The notes: generated by a model not told the origin, from the sequence alone. Counted from the stretch's first letter, positions 24,993 to 37,721 are shown. The stretch: DNA of 64,000 nucleotides from Canna indica (GCA_034359265.1 CP136895.1:3226501-3290500), one strand, 5' to 3'. Numbers and translations are program-made.

Positions 24993-25379
24993 AACTACAA
25001 TCATAATTTTGCAAGTGGAGTCACAAACATGTCAAACAAAAGTTCCTGGAATGCCTTTTAGAGCAATTGTTTTTCTTAAGGAAAGGGAGCGTGGTTCTAA
25101 GGGATTCCATTCCCCTTATAGTGGAGTTGATTTTTGGATTATCATACTAGGAGAAATTATTTCAAACTAAGTTCTACATGAGTGATGTTAAGAATAGTGT
25201 AAGCTTCTCTCTTACCACATAATTGTATATCCCTGAGAGGTTGCAACTTGTGAATTGGGTGCTTCAGACCTTACTTTGGTAAGGCTGTGGGTTGTTGAAG
25301 TCATCTCAACAATGCCCGGTGTCCTTGTGCTTTTCTTTGATATGCTGTTAGACATATCTACTATCAACTTTTAAATAGG
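24993..25379 (+). other. 3' UTR and downstream region of the LUNAPARK gene
   Basis: The sequence following the stop at 24992 has no recognisable coding content and probably includes the 3' UTR. It runs into the decayed LINE sequence that begins around 25380. Confidence 0.4.
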
Positions 25380-26120
25380 ACTCTACTTTTTCTCAATCTG
25401 CTAAGAGTATTAGGCAGGGAAACCCTTTTCCTATTTTCTTTATGATATTGTGGCTCAAACCCTCATTAATTTGATTAATCAACTTGTTGGTTTAAAATGT
25501 ATCACCTTGTTTAATTTGAAGTTTTTCATGAAAATTAGTCACCTTATGCGGATAATAGTTTGCTAGTGCAAATAAAAAAAGCATTTGTACTTTTTAAGTA
25601 GTTGTTTTATTGTTTACGCATTATGAATTGATTACCGAGCAAGTGATTAATTTTGCTAAGTTTGAGGGTTTTTTTTCTCAGAATTTGTTACACTTGATAT
25701 TAGTGATTATACGTGCTCTAAACTTAATATGAATTTGTGGTAAATCTCCATTGAAATATCTTAGCACTATCATTGTCCCATGATTTGCCTCTCTTAATAC
25801 TTTTGATTGCTGCTGGTAGGACAAATTTGTTTTAGGCTAGTAAGGTGGTTTTTGTAAATTCTCTACACCTTTACATTTGTTGGCTGTTTTGTAAATTTTT
25901 GAAACTTGTAATGATAAATTACCAAAAAGATTAGGAATATTTTATGATTCAAAAGTAAGGATATCAAAGGTATGCACCTTATCAATTCGGACACTATTAT
26001 TCTCCCTAATAATCTTGGGGGTTTAGGTATTCATGACTTGGGGTCGAAGCTTAGTCCCTCCAGCTAAGAGAGTTCTTGCCTAATTGAACAATGAGGATTC
26101 CATGTGGGCTAAACTAGTTA
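25380..26120 (+). pseudogene. heavily decayed LINE reverse transcriptase fragment
   Basis: Short matches in changing frames line up with plant LINE polyproteins. SAKSIRQGNPFPIF (near 25400-25440) corresponds to the G-IRQGDPLSP motif of the RT palm. Farther on, INSDTIILPNNLGGLGIHDL (about 25980-26040) corresponds to the W-x-CLPK-GGLGI-L motif downstream of the RT. The spacing fits one insertion on the plus strand. Stops and frameshifts are everywhere, so it is long dead. Boundaries are approximate and neither a poly(A) tail nor target duplications were identified. Confidence 0.65.
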
Positions 26121-27475
26121 AAATTAAATGCAAACCCATTGCTTTCATAAGTGTTGCTCTCAATTACAACATGGTTTTTTGAAAAATTATTAGTTTTCTG
26201 ATATGCCATTTATGCTTAAATGAACTTCTTTTAATATAAGTTTTTGTGAAATTATTGATTTTGTGCCTTGTCTAATAGTTGGTCTTTATATAGTTGGTTT
26301 CTTCACAAAAAATGATTGAGTTGCCCTCTAAACCCATGATGATTCCTGGATTTGGATGAATTAGGCTTTAGAGTTTAGAATTTGTTACCATAAGGTCAGC
26401 ATATAATTTAGTCCAGCATACAATAATCAAACAACCTATTGGGCTGCAAATTATGTTACATTAATCATATCATTTCTCTTTTTTTAAGAGTCTCCAGCTA
26501 CCCAAGCATGTTAGCCCAGCTCACCCACCGCATACCTCGCCACCTCAGACCATCATCTCCTCGTCCTTGTAATTCTCTGTTCTTGCTCTGCAACAAAACA
26601 AAACCAAAACAATTACCATAATCATATCAGGTAATTAACCTGATATGATTATTATACTCAGATAGCCTCCAAGTTTTGAAAGGGAGATGGAAAATTCATG
26701 TACACGCTGGAGTTTGATACTTTGATAAGAAAGGGAAGCAACTCAAGACAGGGCCAGTTTCTTGAGAGAACCACAACCCAATTTGTATCCTGTTTCAGTT
26801 ACGTGCAGGCAGGCAGGCTTTCAAGAAACTCCAGGCAGATCTTCCTCTTTCTTTCACGTTGGATTTCCTTCTTCATTTCTGTTGTAGAGTTCTTGATGCT
26901 TTCATGATTGGTTGGTTGCAGGGAAGGATTTTGCGTCTAATCTGAATTTTGTCTCAGGTGAGAGAGATCCTCTTCTTTCTTGTCAGTTGATCCAATCCGA
27001 GGTCCTCTGTATGAGACTGCAATAACACACTTCCTTTCACCTTGTCTTCAGTGCTGATCTTTTATCTCTCTTCATTTTGATTGTTGTAGATTAATGATTC
27101 AGATTATTTTTCTTTTTTTTGCATGGCGTGGTCAATCTTGTCCTTTGAATCACCATGCAGATCGTTTGACCTCTTCCTCCCTGGAATCCTATTTCTCTCG
27201 GTCAGCAATATGCAAATCAAGCACAGCCATCTCTTAATTTGTAGGACTTCCTATTTTGGTACCTTTCTTCACCTCAAAGCCTCAGGCACATGGCTTCTGT
27301 TTCACGTCTTTCTGGTTGCTTGGGTTCTCAACAAACAACTCATTCTTCCTCGACAAATGCAACCTTTTGATCACAGAAAGCATCTCATCTTCTCACTTCA
27401 TTTTCATTTCAGATTTGAGTAGGGGTAATTCAGCCTGTCTTCAATCTCATTTGGTGTTTTTTAAGAGATCAAGTA
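26121..27475 (+). other. non-coding region upstream of the PsbQ-like gene; may hold its missing first exon(s)
   Basis: No conserved protein was recognised. A serine/threonine-rich frame starting at ATG 27290 (MASVSRLSGCLGSQQTTHSS) resembles a plastid transit peptide but stops after 26 codons and does not join the PsbQ-like frame without a shift. The region also contains a perfect short palindrome at 26618-26652. Confidence 0.35.
26618..26652. repeat. perfect 15-bp inverted repeat with 5-base loop
   Basis: ATAATCATATCAGGT is followed by the loop AATTA and then ACCTGATATGATTAT. It could form a hairpin in RNA or a cruciform in DNA. Its role is unknown, and it may be the remnant end of a small foldback element. 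Confidence 0.8.
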
Positions 27476-27896
27476 ATGGAGGGATTGCAGTGGAAGGGAT
27501 GCGTTTACAGGATTAGGAAGTGCGTTGTGGATCTCTTGTCGATGGAGGACGACTTGATGGACGAGGACGAGGACGAGGACGCGTGGGAGCTGATGGGAAG
27601 CGACCTTCGTCTCAAGTCCACCTTCTTGTACTGCGATCTCAACCAGGTGATCTCGAATGCCAGAGAAGAGCGCAAGAAGGTGCTCACAGATCTTGCGAAC
27701 AAGCTTTTCTACTACATGGAAGAGGTGATCTCAATTGATTCTTCTTGTTCTTCCTAGATTATATTTGTTTTGATTGTAATTATCTCAGCTAGATAATGCT
27801 GTGAAGAGCCGAAGCATCTCCTCGACGCAGGTCTGCTACAATGACACGGTGCATGTGTTGCAGGAAGTGATGGCTGCTCTCATGCCCCTTCGTTAG
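27476..27896 (+). CDS. PsbQ-like lumenal subunit of chloroplast NDH complex (PnsL type), C-terminal part
   Basis: Two exons join in frame: up to 27724 (ending FYYMEE, donor GAG|GTGATC) and 27789-27896 (starting LDNAVKSRS, ending VMAALMPLR). The product has the PsbQ four-helix pattern: WKGCVYRIRKCVVDLLSMED, then DLRLKSTFLYCDLNQVIS, KVLTDLANKLFYYMEELDNA, and VCYNDTVHVLQEVMAAL. This resembles PQL/PnsL proteins that sit at the lumenal side of the plastid NDH complex in cyclic electron flow. The intron is only 64 bp. The N-terminal plastid and lumen targeting part is not resolved: the ATG at 27476 gives a 118-aa protein without a transit peptide, and a likely acceptor (GATTGCAG|TGGAAG) suggests an upstream exon. 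A degenerate copy is a possible alternative. Confidence 0.65.
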
Positions 27897-28586
27897 TTTA
27901 ATTTTGAGAAAAGCAGAGATAAAAAAAAATTCAAACTTTTTTCTTCAAAGCAATTGATTTTTGGCATGGTTGTTGGCAGAATGCTGTATATATTTGGAAG
28001 TTCTTTTAAGCAAAAAATCAGAAGGTTTAATTGTTCATAGCATTAAAATGGAAATTTTGATAGGATTTATGCATCATCAGGAGGGGTGGAACAAACAGGA
28101 GAGGTAATCAGTAATTTTAGAATTCAGATTTCAAATATATGACACAATCACATTATCAAAGCAAAATGGAGAGCAACTTTATTCCCCCGTGCCAAAACAT
28201 GATTCCTTAAATATACACTTCTACTAATGCAACTACAGAAGAGTGTTTTCTCTCTAGAGATAAAATTTTCTGTTACAAAATGCTCTGCTGAGGAAATGGA
28301 CATGGTAGTAAAGCAAAAGAATTTGCTAACTGCAAACACCTAACAGTGTGTTGTGTGGGCAAACTTGTTCCTCATCTATCAAGCATATACATATTGTAGA
28401 AGCTCTATAACGGAAGCTCGAAATTTGAGTTGGGAGGTTCTTATTGCCTGACTCGAGTCACCGCACGCAATCTTCATTCTCTTCTTGACAGGTATATATA
28501 CTCAAGGGAGACTGCTTCAACCGCCAATCTTGAGTTTGCGCAAAAATTGCGTGCTTGTGGAAACACGACGGCTAAGTAGTAGCAGG
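27897..28586. other. convergent 3' regions of the PsbQ-like and SANT/DUF3755 genes
   Basis: About 690 bp of AT-rich sequence separates two convergent stop codons. It presumably holds both 3' UTRs. No element or conserved frame was recognised. Confidence 0.4.
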
Positions 28587-31500
28587 TTACCAGCATCCTG
28601 GCTCTTCCTTGAAATGGTTGTTGCCAAGTTCATGTGCCTTCCGAAAGAGAAAATGCATGAAGAGAAAGAAATACCAAATGCATGATGTACATATCCATAT
28701 GCTAATGTTACTAGCAAGGTGATTTTACACAGTTAACCAATAGAAAACAGCAAGATCAAATAGCAAGTAAAGAGGTTGGGAGCATACATTAATAATGCAA
28801 GGTGATATGCAGTGTATAAGATTCTCGTCGATATGCACAGGTAGTGGGGGCATCCGACTCATAATACCAGGTGTTCCGCTCATGCTGTTGAAAGAGAAAA
28901 AAAGCCTTGATTGCAAATTAAGATTCGAAAGCAAGAAATATTTCATACAAATTACTATAGGATGAAACCTTTCAGTTTGACTACTTGATGAAAGTACCTG
29001 TTTAAAATGGCTGTTATGTTTTCTTTTGAGCAATACAAAAGATCAACATTATTTTGTATCTGCAGACACAAAAAACAGCATAAACAACAAGGATAGTCAT
29101 CTTCTGCATGAGCATGATAACAAACAAATAGAAAAAAGAGTGGAGAGGGGATACATGCTTAAACAAAAGTGTATAGAAGTATCTCAACATAGTTTTTCTT
29201 TATCATCATGTTGACAATTGTAAATCAGAATCTGGACAGAGGAATATGACAAACAATGATATAATCATTTTCTTGTAAATATTGTTGATAGGTGACCAAG
29301 GTAATATAGTTTCCTTCTCACATTCTTCATCATTCTCTAGGTATTAGGCCTTATGAAAAGTAAGAATATACAAAAATCATCCTTATAACCATTCAAGAAG
29401 GACAGGTTTTCTTATTCTGTAAACACTCTTCCACATATATTCCTTGGTTTTCTTTGATTAATAAAAAATTACATCGAATGGAAAATAATAAATATAAAAC
29501 CTACACAAATATGAGAGATAGGTATACAATAACCTATAAGTAACCAATCATGGCAACTGAGACCATATTGGAGATAAGATTCTGATGAAACAATTGAAGA
29601 ATGATTCTAAGTGATTTACAGCAAGGAGAATGTCATGCTGTAGATGGCAGACCACATTTGAGGTCATGAAATTGACCGTAAGACGAACCATATGTCATCT
29701 CATAGGTTGGATTTAAGCACGTGTTATGAGATGGAGGGAGTTCAACAATGACAGTGCCCAATGGAAAGCAGCTGAAGTTTTAAAGGAAAGTTGCAACATC
29801 GTGGCACATACAAGTGCATCAATGATAACACAAACTAATATGGTCAAAAATTCACATAGGATAACATTATGATAGCAATTTTACTAATTCTTGTTGGATT
29901 AATAATTAATTGCATGAATAGGGAAACATAGAACAAACTAATACATAAGATTTATGAACCCAAAGAAAAAATGATCTTTTTTATAAAAGAACATATAGTA
30001 AAACTATGCTGAAAAAGCTCAGAATAAGATTGCAATCACCCAGCTCTGTATGCAGAGTCTGAGAGTCATATAACCAATTCTTCTATCTAGAATTCATAAC
30101 TGGCCTAACCTGATTCTCAGCATTCTATGAAAACAAAAAGTATAATAATGAGAGTACTTAATTGCCAAAGAGGCAAAGACGGTATAATATCTACCTCATT
30201 ATATTCAAGATTAATTGCAATCTGATGAAGTAGTTTCACGTTGTCATTTAGAAGCTGCTTAGTTCTGCTGTCAATCACAGGGGCAGCTGAAAGAATATAA
30301 TATTATAAGAAAATAATATATAATCAAATCAAATGATCATGCAGTAAAGAAAGGTTAAACAGTCATATGTGGCAGTTTGACCAAATAGAATGGTTGTGCA
30401 AATGATAGAATGAAGATACCACAGAAACAATTTTGTTCGCCAGTAGATTAAACACATGAAAGACAGAGGGATAAACCTTCAATAGTAACATCTATGACAA
30501 GAGTAATTTTACTCATGTTGAATGCAACAAGACAAATTAAATTAAATCGTTCAAAAAAAACAAGACAAATTAAATTAGAATTCTTCAATATGTGTAATTT
30601 GCTTGAGATTATAGCAATGCAGAACACTGAATAGCTTACAGAATCACTTCAAGCTTATACTGATCACTGTGCTTTAACCCTTATGCTATGAATCTTGAGG
30701 TCCAGCCTCATCCCCCAAACATAATAGACTTACATAGTTACATGCAAATAAGATTCCAATATAACTTTCTTTTCTGGTTATGTTCCCAACAATTATAGAG
30801 AGCTGGTGATGACTTGCAACTTCTCCAATAACATAGTAAGGAGTAAAGAGTTCCTATTTATAGAGGTTGGACAAAAATGGATTCATTCAAAAAGTCAAAA
30901 AAGGTCGAAGAATGTAAGTAGAAATCATGAGCTCTGAGTGAAAATAACAGAAACTTTTTTCAAACAAATTCTTATTTGGATCTGCCCAAGCTTAAACTCC
31001 AAATTTTGACTCAGATAGAGCTTCAATCATAATCTTTCTTTTCATTTTCATACACCTGCTGCTGGGTAGTACAAATGACCATCCTTCTTCAATTAAGATA
31101 TGGATAGTTGAGACATTTGCTTCTGATCACAAAGCATAAGTTGAGAAAGAACTATATGGACCTAAAGAACAATATTCTGAACTATCGCATTGAAATCATT
31201 TTATCCTCTAACATGACTCTGCACTGCAATTTGCATCAATAATAAGAATTAATGTTGCACAACCACTTCAGACAAGATGAATCATCACCAAAGTTTACTT
31301 GCTATCAGCTTAGCTAAAGTAACTTAATGATACCACCCATGGTTTAAAATACCGGTACCGGTACCGATATCGGTCACTGGCCAGTACCGGTATGTACCGG
31401 TACCGTACCAACACATGGTACGGGCCGGTACAAAAAATCATACCGTAACAAATGAGAACTGAATATTGGGATTCTCACCATGCATTGTGTAAGAATAGGA

Positions 31501-33928
31501 TGCTGCACTGTCTAGTTGATTACAGTGCATATTAGGCATTGAGGATGCATCAGTCAACTTGTCCTGAAAACAATACGATGGATATTAAAATCCCATGATA
31601 TAAAATTGAAACTTGGAGCTTTTGATATGAAGGGAAAGACATGTTCAATGTACAAAAACAGAAGTACACATCATTATGTCTCACTTCCATGGGGCAACTC
31701 GCCTGTGGAAGTTTTGACATAACCACAAAATTCTATGTCTTAATGAACTAGTAGGCTTTGACATCTATTATCTTAAAAAATATATATACAGAACAGAAGA
31801 AGAACGAAGGAATCAATGTTAAATTTAGCATGTTCAACTTGATGAGCCATATGCTGCACTACCAGGAATATGCCATCAATGTTGTTAGATCTTGGTGCAT
31901 ATAGACTGGATCTTCACCATGGAATCACTAATAAAGGCAGTGAACATTTACCTTTCTATCTTTGATTTTCTTTCCAGCAAAAGAATCTTCGGGCTTGCGT
32001 CGTTTACTATTCTCCTTCTTCTATAAATAGGTCAAAAAGTATTATCAGAAATAGAATACAAGTTCAGTAGGGGGAAAAATCTAATATGAGATAATTTAGA
32101 CAGTTAAAAATCTATAAGGCAAGGACAAAAATTATCAATGAAATCAACATCCTGGTATCTCAATGGTGTGGTATTGAAATAAAATATTGAGGATGCAAAG
32201 ATTGATTATTCATAGCCTTGTCATGTTGACTCTTGCAGTGTCAACGATATTATGATTTCATACATATTTAAATGGGAAACCTTTCTGTGTACTCTGCACT
32301 ACAAACGTTGGGAAAGAACTACTTTAAGTTAGTAATGCGGGATCTTGGCGGCAAATTCCCAGGTTTTCCATATGGCAAAGTCAGCTATTTACTATAATGT
32401 GTCCCAGACAATAGTGCTGATAATTATCATAGTCTTACAATGTTTATCAAAACATGATTTCATGATTGAAACTTGGTCATTTTTTAAACAGCAAGCCTCG
32501 TCTCGGAATAGATTATGTAGGCTAGAAAACTAGTGTGAACATGGTTCCAATTCATAAGGCTTGTGATATAATATGATTATCTAAGCGATTAGACAAATGT
32601 GCCCGTCCATAATGTTTCTTGGATGAGTTTTTTCCAACGATAATACAGGGTGTTGCCTAAATGTGCCAGTCCACAAGGTTTCTTGGATGAGTTATATTTA
32701 AGAGTTATCAAGGGTGAGAGCAAGATGCATTGCCCGATGTTTAACTTTCCTATAAGATGCCGTGCTTCTTCTACACAAACTACTGGCTTTAGTGTTTGTC
32801 AGTCCGTTAAAAGTGCACAATATGTGGTAAAGAAAACATTAGAATATTCTGCATTGGTAATAAAAAAATGTTATAAAAATACTCACAGTCATCCACCGGC
32901 ACCTCATCGCAACATCCCTCACAGTCTTGTCAGGGAGCATAGCTGCTATCTTGATATACTTCATGATAGTAGGTTCACTAGCATGTCTAATAAATTGTGA
33001 CAAAAAATGACAGAAAATAAGTAATTACAGCCAAGTGTCACAGATTGAATAGAATACAATGCTTTCCATCAAAAAAAAAGTGTCAGATTGAAGGCTCCAT
33101 AGTATATATTCTAGTTGAAATTCAATGAAATAGAAAGTTCCATTTCTCGGTGAATTAACATAGTAAGCTTGTTTGAACTAACCCAAAAATTAAAAAATTC
33201 AAGTTATTGAATATGAGATAAAAGGATATATAAACCAAAATAAAGTGATTTAGTTTATATTATTAACATAAATAATGTTCAGTACGAGTCTCATGCAATG
33301 GGATCAACTTTTTAGAAAATTTGTTGCATTGACAAAAAAAGTTTGAAACATATTGCAACCTCATATGACTCAAATAGCATGCCCAAGATCAATAAAGACC
33401 CCGAATCCATTTATAACTATGATATATAAGTTGAGGCTGATGTTAGCAGCTAAAAATAATCTGTGATGTCTATCCAACTGTATGGAAATTGTTCCTTCAA
33501 ATATAACAAGTATGCGTCTAAATCTGATACAATCAGACACACAACAAGTTCTAGCATAAACATGGACAGAAATTGCAACTAATGACTCACCTGACAATAC
33601 CTTGCTTCAATAGTTCCAATTCCTCATTGGACCAGTCCACAGAGAACTTTGCACGATGCTTAAGTCCATGCACTGGATCGAGCAGGGCATTTCTGGGTGA
33701 ATTACTAGTTGACATCAGAGAAGAAATACTGTTCAACTTGCTGGAGTTTCCAGTCAACATCATCCCTGATCCATTTACTCCACCTGAAACGTTCATGCCA
33801 CCTGGGACAATTCCGGTTGCACTGTTTGTTGTCCCTGGTTGAAAAGAAACTACACGCTGGTCGCAAAATGGCTGTGGAAAGGCTCCTCCATAAGGGAAAT
33901 TGAAGTTGTGGTCTGCTGCCATCCTCAT
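28587..33928 (-). CDS. SANT/Myb-like plus DUF3755 protein, 297 aa, eight exons
   Basis: Minus-strand exons are 33928-33591, 32986-32887, 32020-31952, 31563-31479, 30286-30195, 29059-28998, 28884-28788 and 28637-28587. Each junction keeps frame and uses GT/AG. Residues 1-90 are Gly/Asn/Ser-rich. A SANT-like domain follows (KFSVDWSNEELELLKQGIVR, then PTIMKYIKIAAMLPDKTVRD and VAMRCRWMT), with a basic stretch KKENSKRRK. The C-terminal DUF3755 region includes DSRTKQLLNDNVKLLHQIA, NNVDLLYCSKENITAIL and MSGTPGIMSRMPPLPVHID. The family is plant-specific and probably nuclear; no biochemical function is established. The last exon (AHELGNNHFKEEPGCW) is the least certain join. The gene has long, element-rich introns. 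Confidence 0.87.
31345..31432. repeat. GGTACC/ACCGG-rich short palindromic repeat in an intron
   Basis: About 90 bp is built from overlapping ACCGGTACC, GTACCGGT and CGGGCCGGTAC units, in strong contrast to the AT-rich intron around it. The units are themselves palindromic, so the block can fold on itself. It looks like a copy of a dispersed GTACCGGTAC-type repeat, but its ends and superfamily are not determined. Confidence 0.65.
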
Positions 33929-34746
33929 AACACCAAATAAATCCTCGAACCACTAGTTACAGGAGAAGAAACTTTATAAAGAAAGAACCTTTGAAGCTGC
34001 TCGGCAGGCCACTATAATTAATAGCCTGTGGCTGTACCTCAATGAACACTACACACCACACGCTGGTAAAATAGTGGGAATCTGGAATAATTTTATAGCC
34101 AAAGCTTCAGAGGCACACATTTCCGAACTCAAGAAAGGACGCAATGGTCAAAATTCACCATTTCCCAAGGATTCACGAACAAAACTTCCTGTTAGCTGAA
34201 ACCAACAACGATAGCACCACAGTTCAATTCACATTTATGCTCTATATCAGAATCATAAACAACAAATTGCAAGGGCACGGAAATCTTCTCGCTCAATCAT
34301 CGAAAACCCACCCAAAAAAATTCAAAAACCCATCTTTTTCAGTTCAGATTAACCCTAACGCAAAATTAGCAAAAAAACAACACCGCAAATCGCCATATTG
34401 ACTATCTCGAAGAAAAAAGAAAACTTTTTATATACCAAAAACTCGAAACACGGACAGAGATAGCGTGGGCAAAGAACCTGCCAATCTCCGCAATCTTCCT
34501 CCAGTGGTTCTCTATTACGATGACGGGAGCGAGAGACGGAAAGGGAGAGATGACTGAGGACGAACCCCAACAAGATTCGGCCTTTTCTGCTTCCCCTCTT
34601 TGGCTCCGGGTGCTCCTCTCTCCAATGGGAAATAGAGATCGCGTGGAAGTCAGTAAAGCGGCAGTGGGCGTCCCGATGCGGGCATGGAATTGGATGCATG
34701 CATGCCAATTATTGTGGAGCCTCTTCCTTCACCACTTCTCCAACCA

Positions 34747-34772
34747 CTCTCTCTCTCTCTCTCTCTCTCTCT
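34747..34772. repeat. (CT)13 microsatellite upstream of the SANT/DUF3755 gene
   Basis: This is a run of thirteen CT dinucleotides, GA on the gene's own strand. It lies about 200 bp upstream of the presumed transcription start around 34550. GA/CT tracts near plant promoters can bind BBR/BPC-type GAGA factors, so a regulatory role is possible but unproven. Confidence 0.9.
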
Positions 34773-34773
34773 A

Positions 34774-35929
34774 CACCCAAATATATTTTTTCTTTCTTGT
34801 TTTTATTTGCTATCCAAAGTTGTTCACATTGAGCTAAAATGTTAAGCCCTACTATTTCTTAAATAAATAAACAATTTAAAGGAAAATTAAGCAATTTAAT
34901 TGGAGATACATTTAATATCATAAAATCATATCCAACAAACATATAACTCTAACAAAAAAAAAGTTAAATCTTGGAGAGAATAGTGCTAAATATAGTGGTC
35001 CTGGCAAGGAATAATTTACAGAAAAATAAATTATGATCTTCACATGGCTTTCATATGTGCAAATATAAAATCCTCTTTATTCTTAATTGAAATGAGACAT
35101 TCGGAAAATGGAAGATGATAATTTCTATAATGTGTAAAGGAGTTGCGTGAGTGATCTAATAATTCCAAAACTAAAGATTAACTGTAGCAGAAAAGACAGC
35201 TTAAAATTTTGAGCATTAATTTGATACATGAGTTCTTCATACCATCACATCTCATCCTCCACACCGAAGTATATATATAGACATTAATTGCTGACAAAAA
35301 TTTGACTACGAAACTGAGTTTGGGGGAGGGTTTTCATATTAGTTAATTAGATTGCAATTGTGGATAAGAAATCCAATTAATCGTCAACCTATTGCTTTCA
35401 AAATGACCATGACCTCCTCATCCCTGCATACTTCCAAAAGAATAATTAAGTCCCTCTCAAGCACTGCATGCGTACTTGTTCCTCATAATTTTTTTGACTC
35501 ACACATCCCATCACTAATATAATACCATTTTTTTAATGGACCATTTCTACTCGCCCACGCACCCACCAATTGGATGCTGACTCATCGTGCACGTATCGCT
35601 GGGGCCCAGAGAAACCATGTCCACCCTATTAAGGGACATCATATTAAGAAACACAAGCTCAAATCCCCCGTCATTGTTACTTGCTACTAATTGGAGCAAA
35701 ATAGTTATTCTATGTGGTAATGAATTGCATATCATTGTCATTAGTATGTTTTTAATTAGCTTAATCATCACTTTTTAGGCCTAATGAGAAGACAACTTCA
35801 GTTTTCAAATCAGTGGGACCAAGTGGGTCAACAGTCGTCATCCTAAGACATTGTAGATGTATTTTTTTCTTTTATTTACGAATATCTTCCACAAACAGTA
35901 AATGTTAAAACTCTTTTTCCATGATTAAA
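34774..35929. other. intergenic region, nothing recognised
   Basis: AT-rich sequence with no conserved frame, no clear element ends and no RNA gene recognised. Confidence 0.4.
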
Positions 35930-36460
35930 ATAAAAGGGGCCGAAAAGGGCGACAAGGACGGTTTTCGAGCTTATCATGAACTGGCGGTTGGCAGATCCAG
36001 CTCGGTGCAACCGGTCTCGCAGCGGATCCGGTCTTCGAGTGACGTCATCCTTCGCGCAAAAAGACTAACCGCTTCAACACGCGCTTGTCTGAAATCGGGG
36101 TCACGTGTCGAGCGGGAGGCGCGTCCACGCAGCAGAAGGGTAAATCTTGCCCCGGGTCCGCGTGCGGATGTCGAGGTGGCGGACACGTGACGGAGTCGGG
36201 CGGGCGCGTAGGGGACCGCCGGGAGCGAACCGTTGCTTGTCGCACACGTTTTCAATGCGGATTGGCCGACAGAGGCGGCGGCGGGGAGAGGAGAGAGAGG
36301 CGCCCGTTGGGTTAATCTGTGGGTAGTATTCGAAATGGAAAACAAGGTTGATGCGGTTTGGGTGGGCGTAACGAGGCGAGGCGCGGGAATCCATCGAGTG
36401 CGAATTCACCGGCTGACGATTGGTAGAAACGGATGCGGGGCCCGCATGGTAAAGACGTGG
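35930..36460. promoter_or_regulatory. GC/CpG-rich island with G-boxes and a palindromic TGACGTCA site, no gene recognised
   Basis: About 530 bp is strongly GC- and CpG-rich within AT-rich flanks. It contains TGACGTCA at 36040-36047 (bZIP/TGA-type site) and two CACGTG G-boxes at 36102-36107 and 36184-36189. A third CACGTG lies outside at 36878-36883. Several overlapping frames on both strands are open here, but none shows a recognisable protein pattern, which is what a CpG-rich stretch gives by chance. It may be a distal regulatory region, an unannotated promoter or the 5' part of a non-coding or decayed gene. Confidence 0.4.
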
Positions 36461-37710
36461 GTAGGGAAAAGTAACTCTTCTGCCGCATCCAATGATGAGA
36501 TTCCATACACGTAAAGGTACACTCTCGAAAATGGCGTAGTGGATTCCAAAGGACAGGGAAGTGCAGGGTTATCAAAGAAATAAATAAAATTAAATATGTA
36601 TATATAAATAGCTCACTAGCAATGCTATAAATTGCTACAGAATAATAATTTTTTAAAAGAAAAGTGGGAAGAGGACAAAAGTTGGAACGTGGCCTTTCCA
36701 TTAGGGAAAAATCTGTTTGAGTGGGTTTAAGATACTCTCACTTGTAACTTTTAATCAAAAAAGTTTGTGTGCTAACATCTTAATGAAAGGAGCTCCAAAT
36801 TAAAGTTCTGCCTCCAAAAGGGAAGTAAAATAACACAAGCAAATCTATCTACCCAGATTATTTTGAATGGATGGAATCACGTGTTGTGAGTTCGTCTGAT
36901 CTCAATGGATGAGAATCAATAAAAAATAAAATAAAATGATCCGGGTCATTCATTTCTATTTTTTAGCAAGAACCAATTTTGAATCCAGATAGATCTATTC
37001 TAGTTTGAGAAATATTGCTATAAATAAATCTTCCTATGACCATATGGCTTTAATGAATATAACAGAGAATAATGCTGGTGGCCAATAATTAGGTGGTTAA
37101 ATGGGTCCACCTCACCACTTTGACAACCATTGCCTTCAAGTCCAACTCATTAACTCAGCTCTGACACATCAAACTGGACACTTTGTCCATATTAACATAG
37201 GCACTGACGCAGCATATCGCCATCACCGACTGACTCATCACTCACTCCAGGCAAACTACTCAGTCGAACTGTAACTATTTAAAGACTTCAGATATGAAGG
37301 AATCCAAATTAATCTGAGGATGTGAGGAACCAAATCCAATCTTGCAATTATTTGCTTGCTAAGTGTATATGTTCACGAGCATATGTTTGAGTAAAAATAA
37401 TTGTCTTTTCAAGTAGCCACACGCAAGAAAAGAATCAGCTTCTCAAACAATTAGATCTGCTTTTAAGTGCCGTATCAAAAACTGGAATCCAACAACAGCA
37501 TATAAATCCTGCAAGTTGGAGAAAGTGGGAGACACCTGATATTGATTGCAAGATTCTCAAAAAGAACATTTCAATAGTAAGCAACTAAAGAGATTCCATT
37601 TCTTGTGCTTTTTCAACAGTATTTTGATTTTATTGGACCAAATAAAGTCTGATATTTGCTCCGCATTTGATTCGAACACGATTGATCTTCGTAAATTACC
37701 ATAAGAGATG
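36461..37710. other. intergenic region, nothing recognised
   Basis: No conserved frame or element end was recognised. A CACGTG motif at 36878-36883 is the only motif of note. Confidence 0.35.
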
Positions 37711-37721
37711 AAATTTATACA

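Noticed and set aside
35921..36701. Multiple frames of 66-129 codons in the CpG-rich island
   Set aside because: Frames overlap on both strands with Arg/Gly/Ala-rich composition and no motif; attributed to high GC content.
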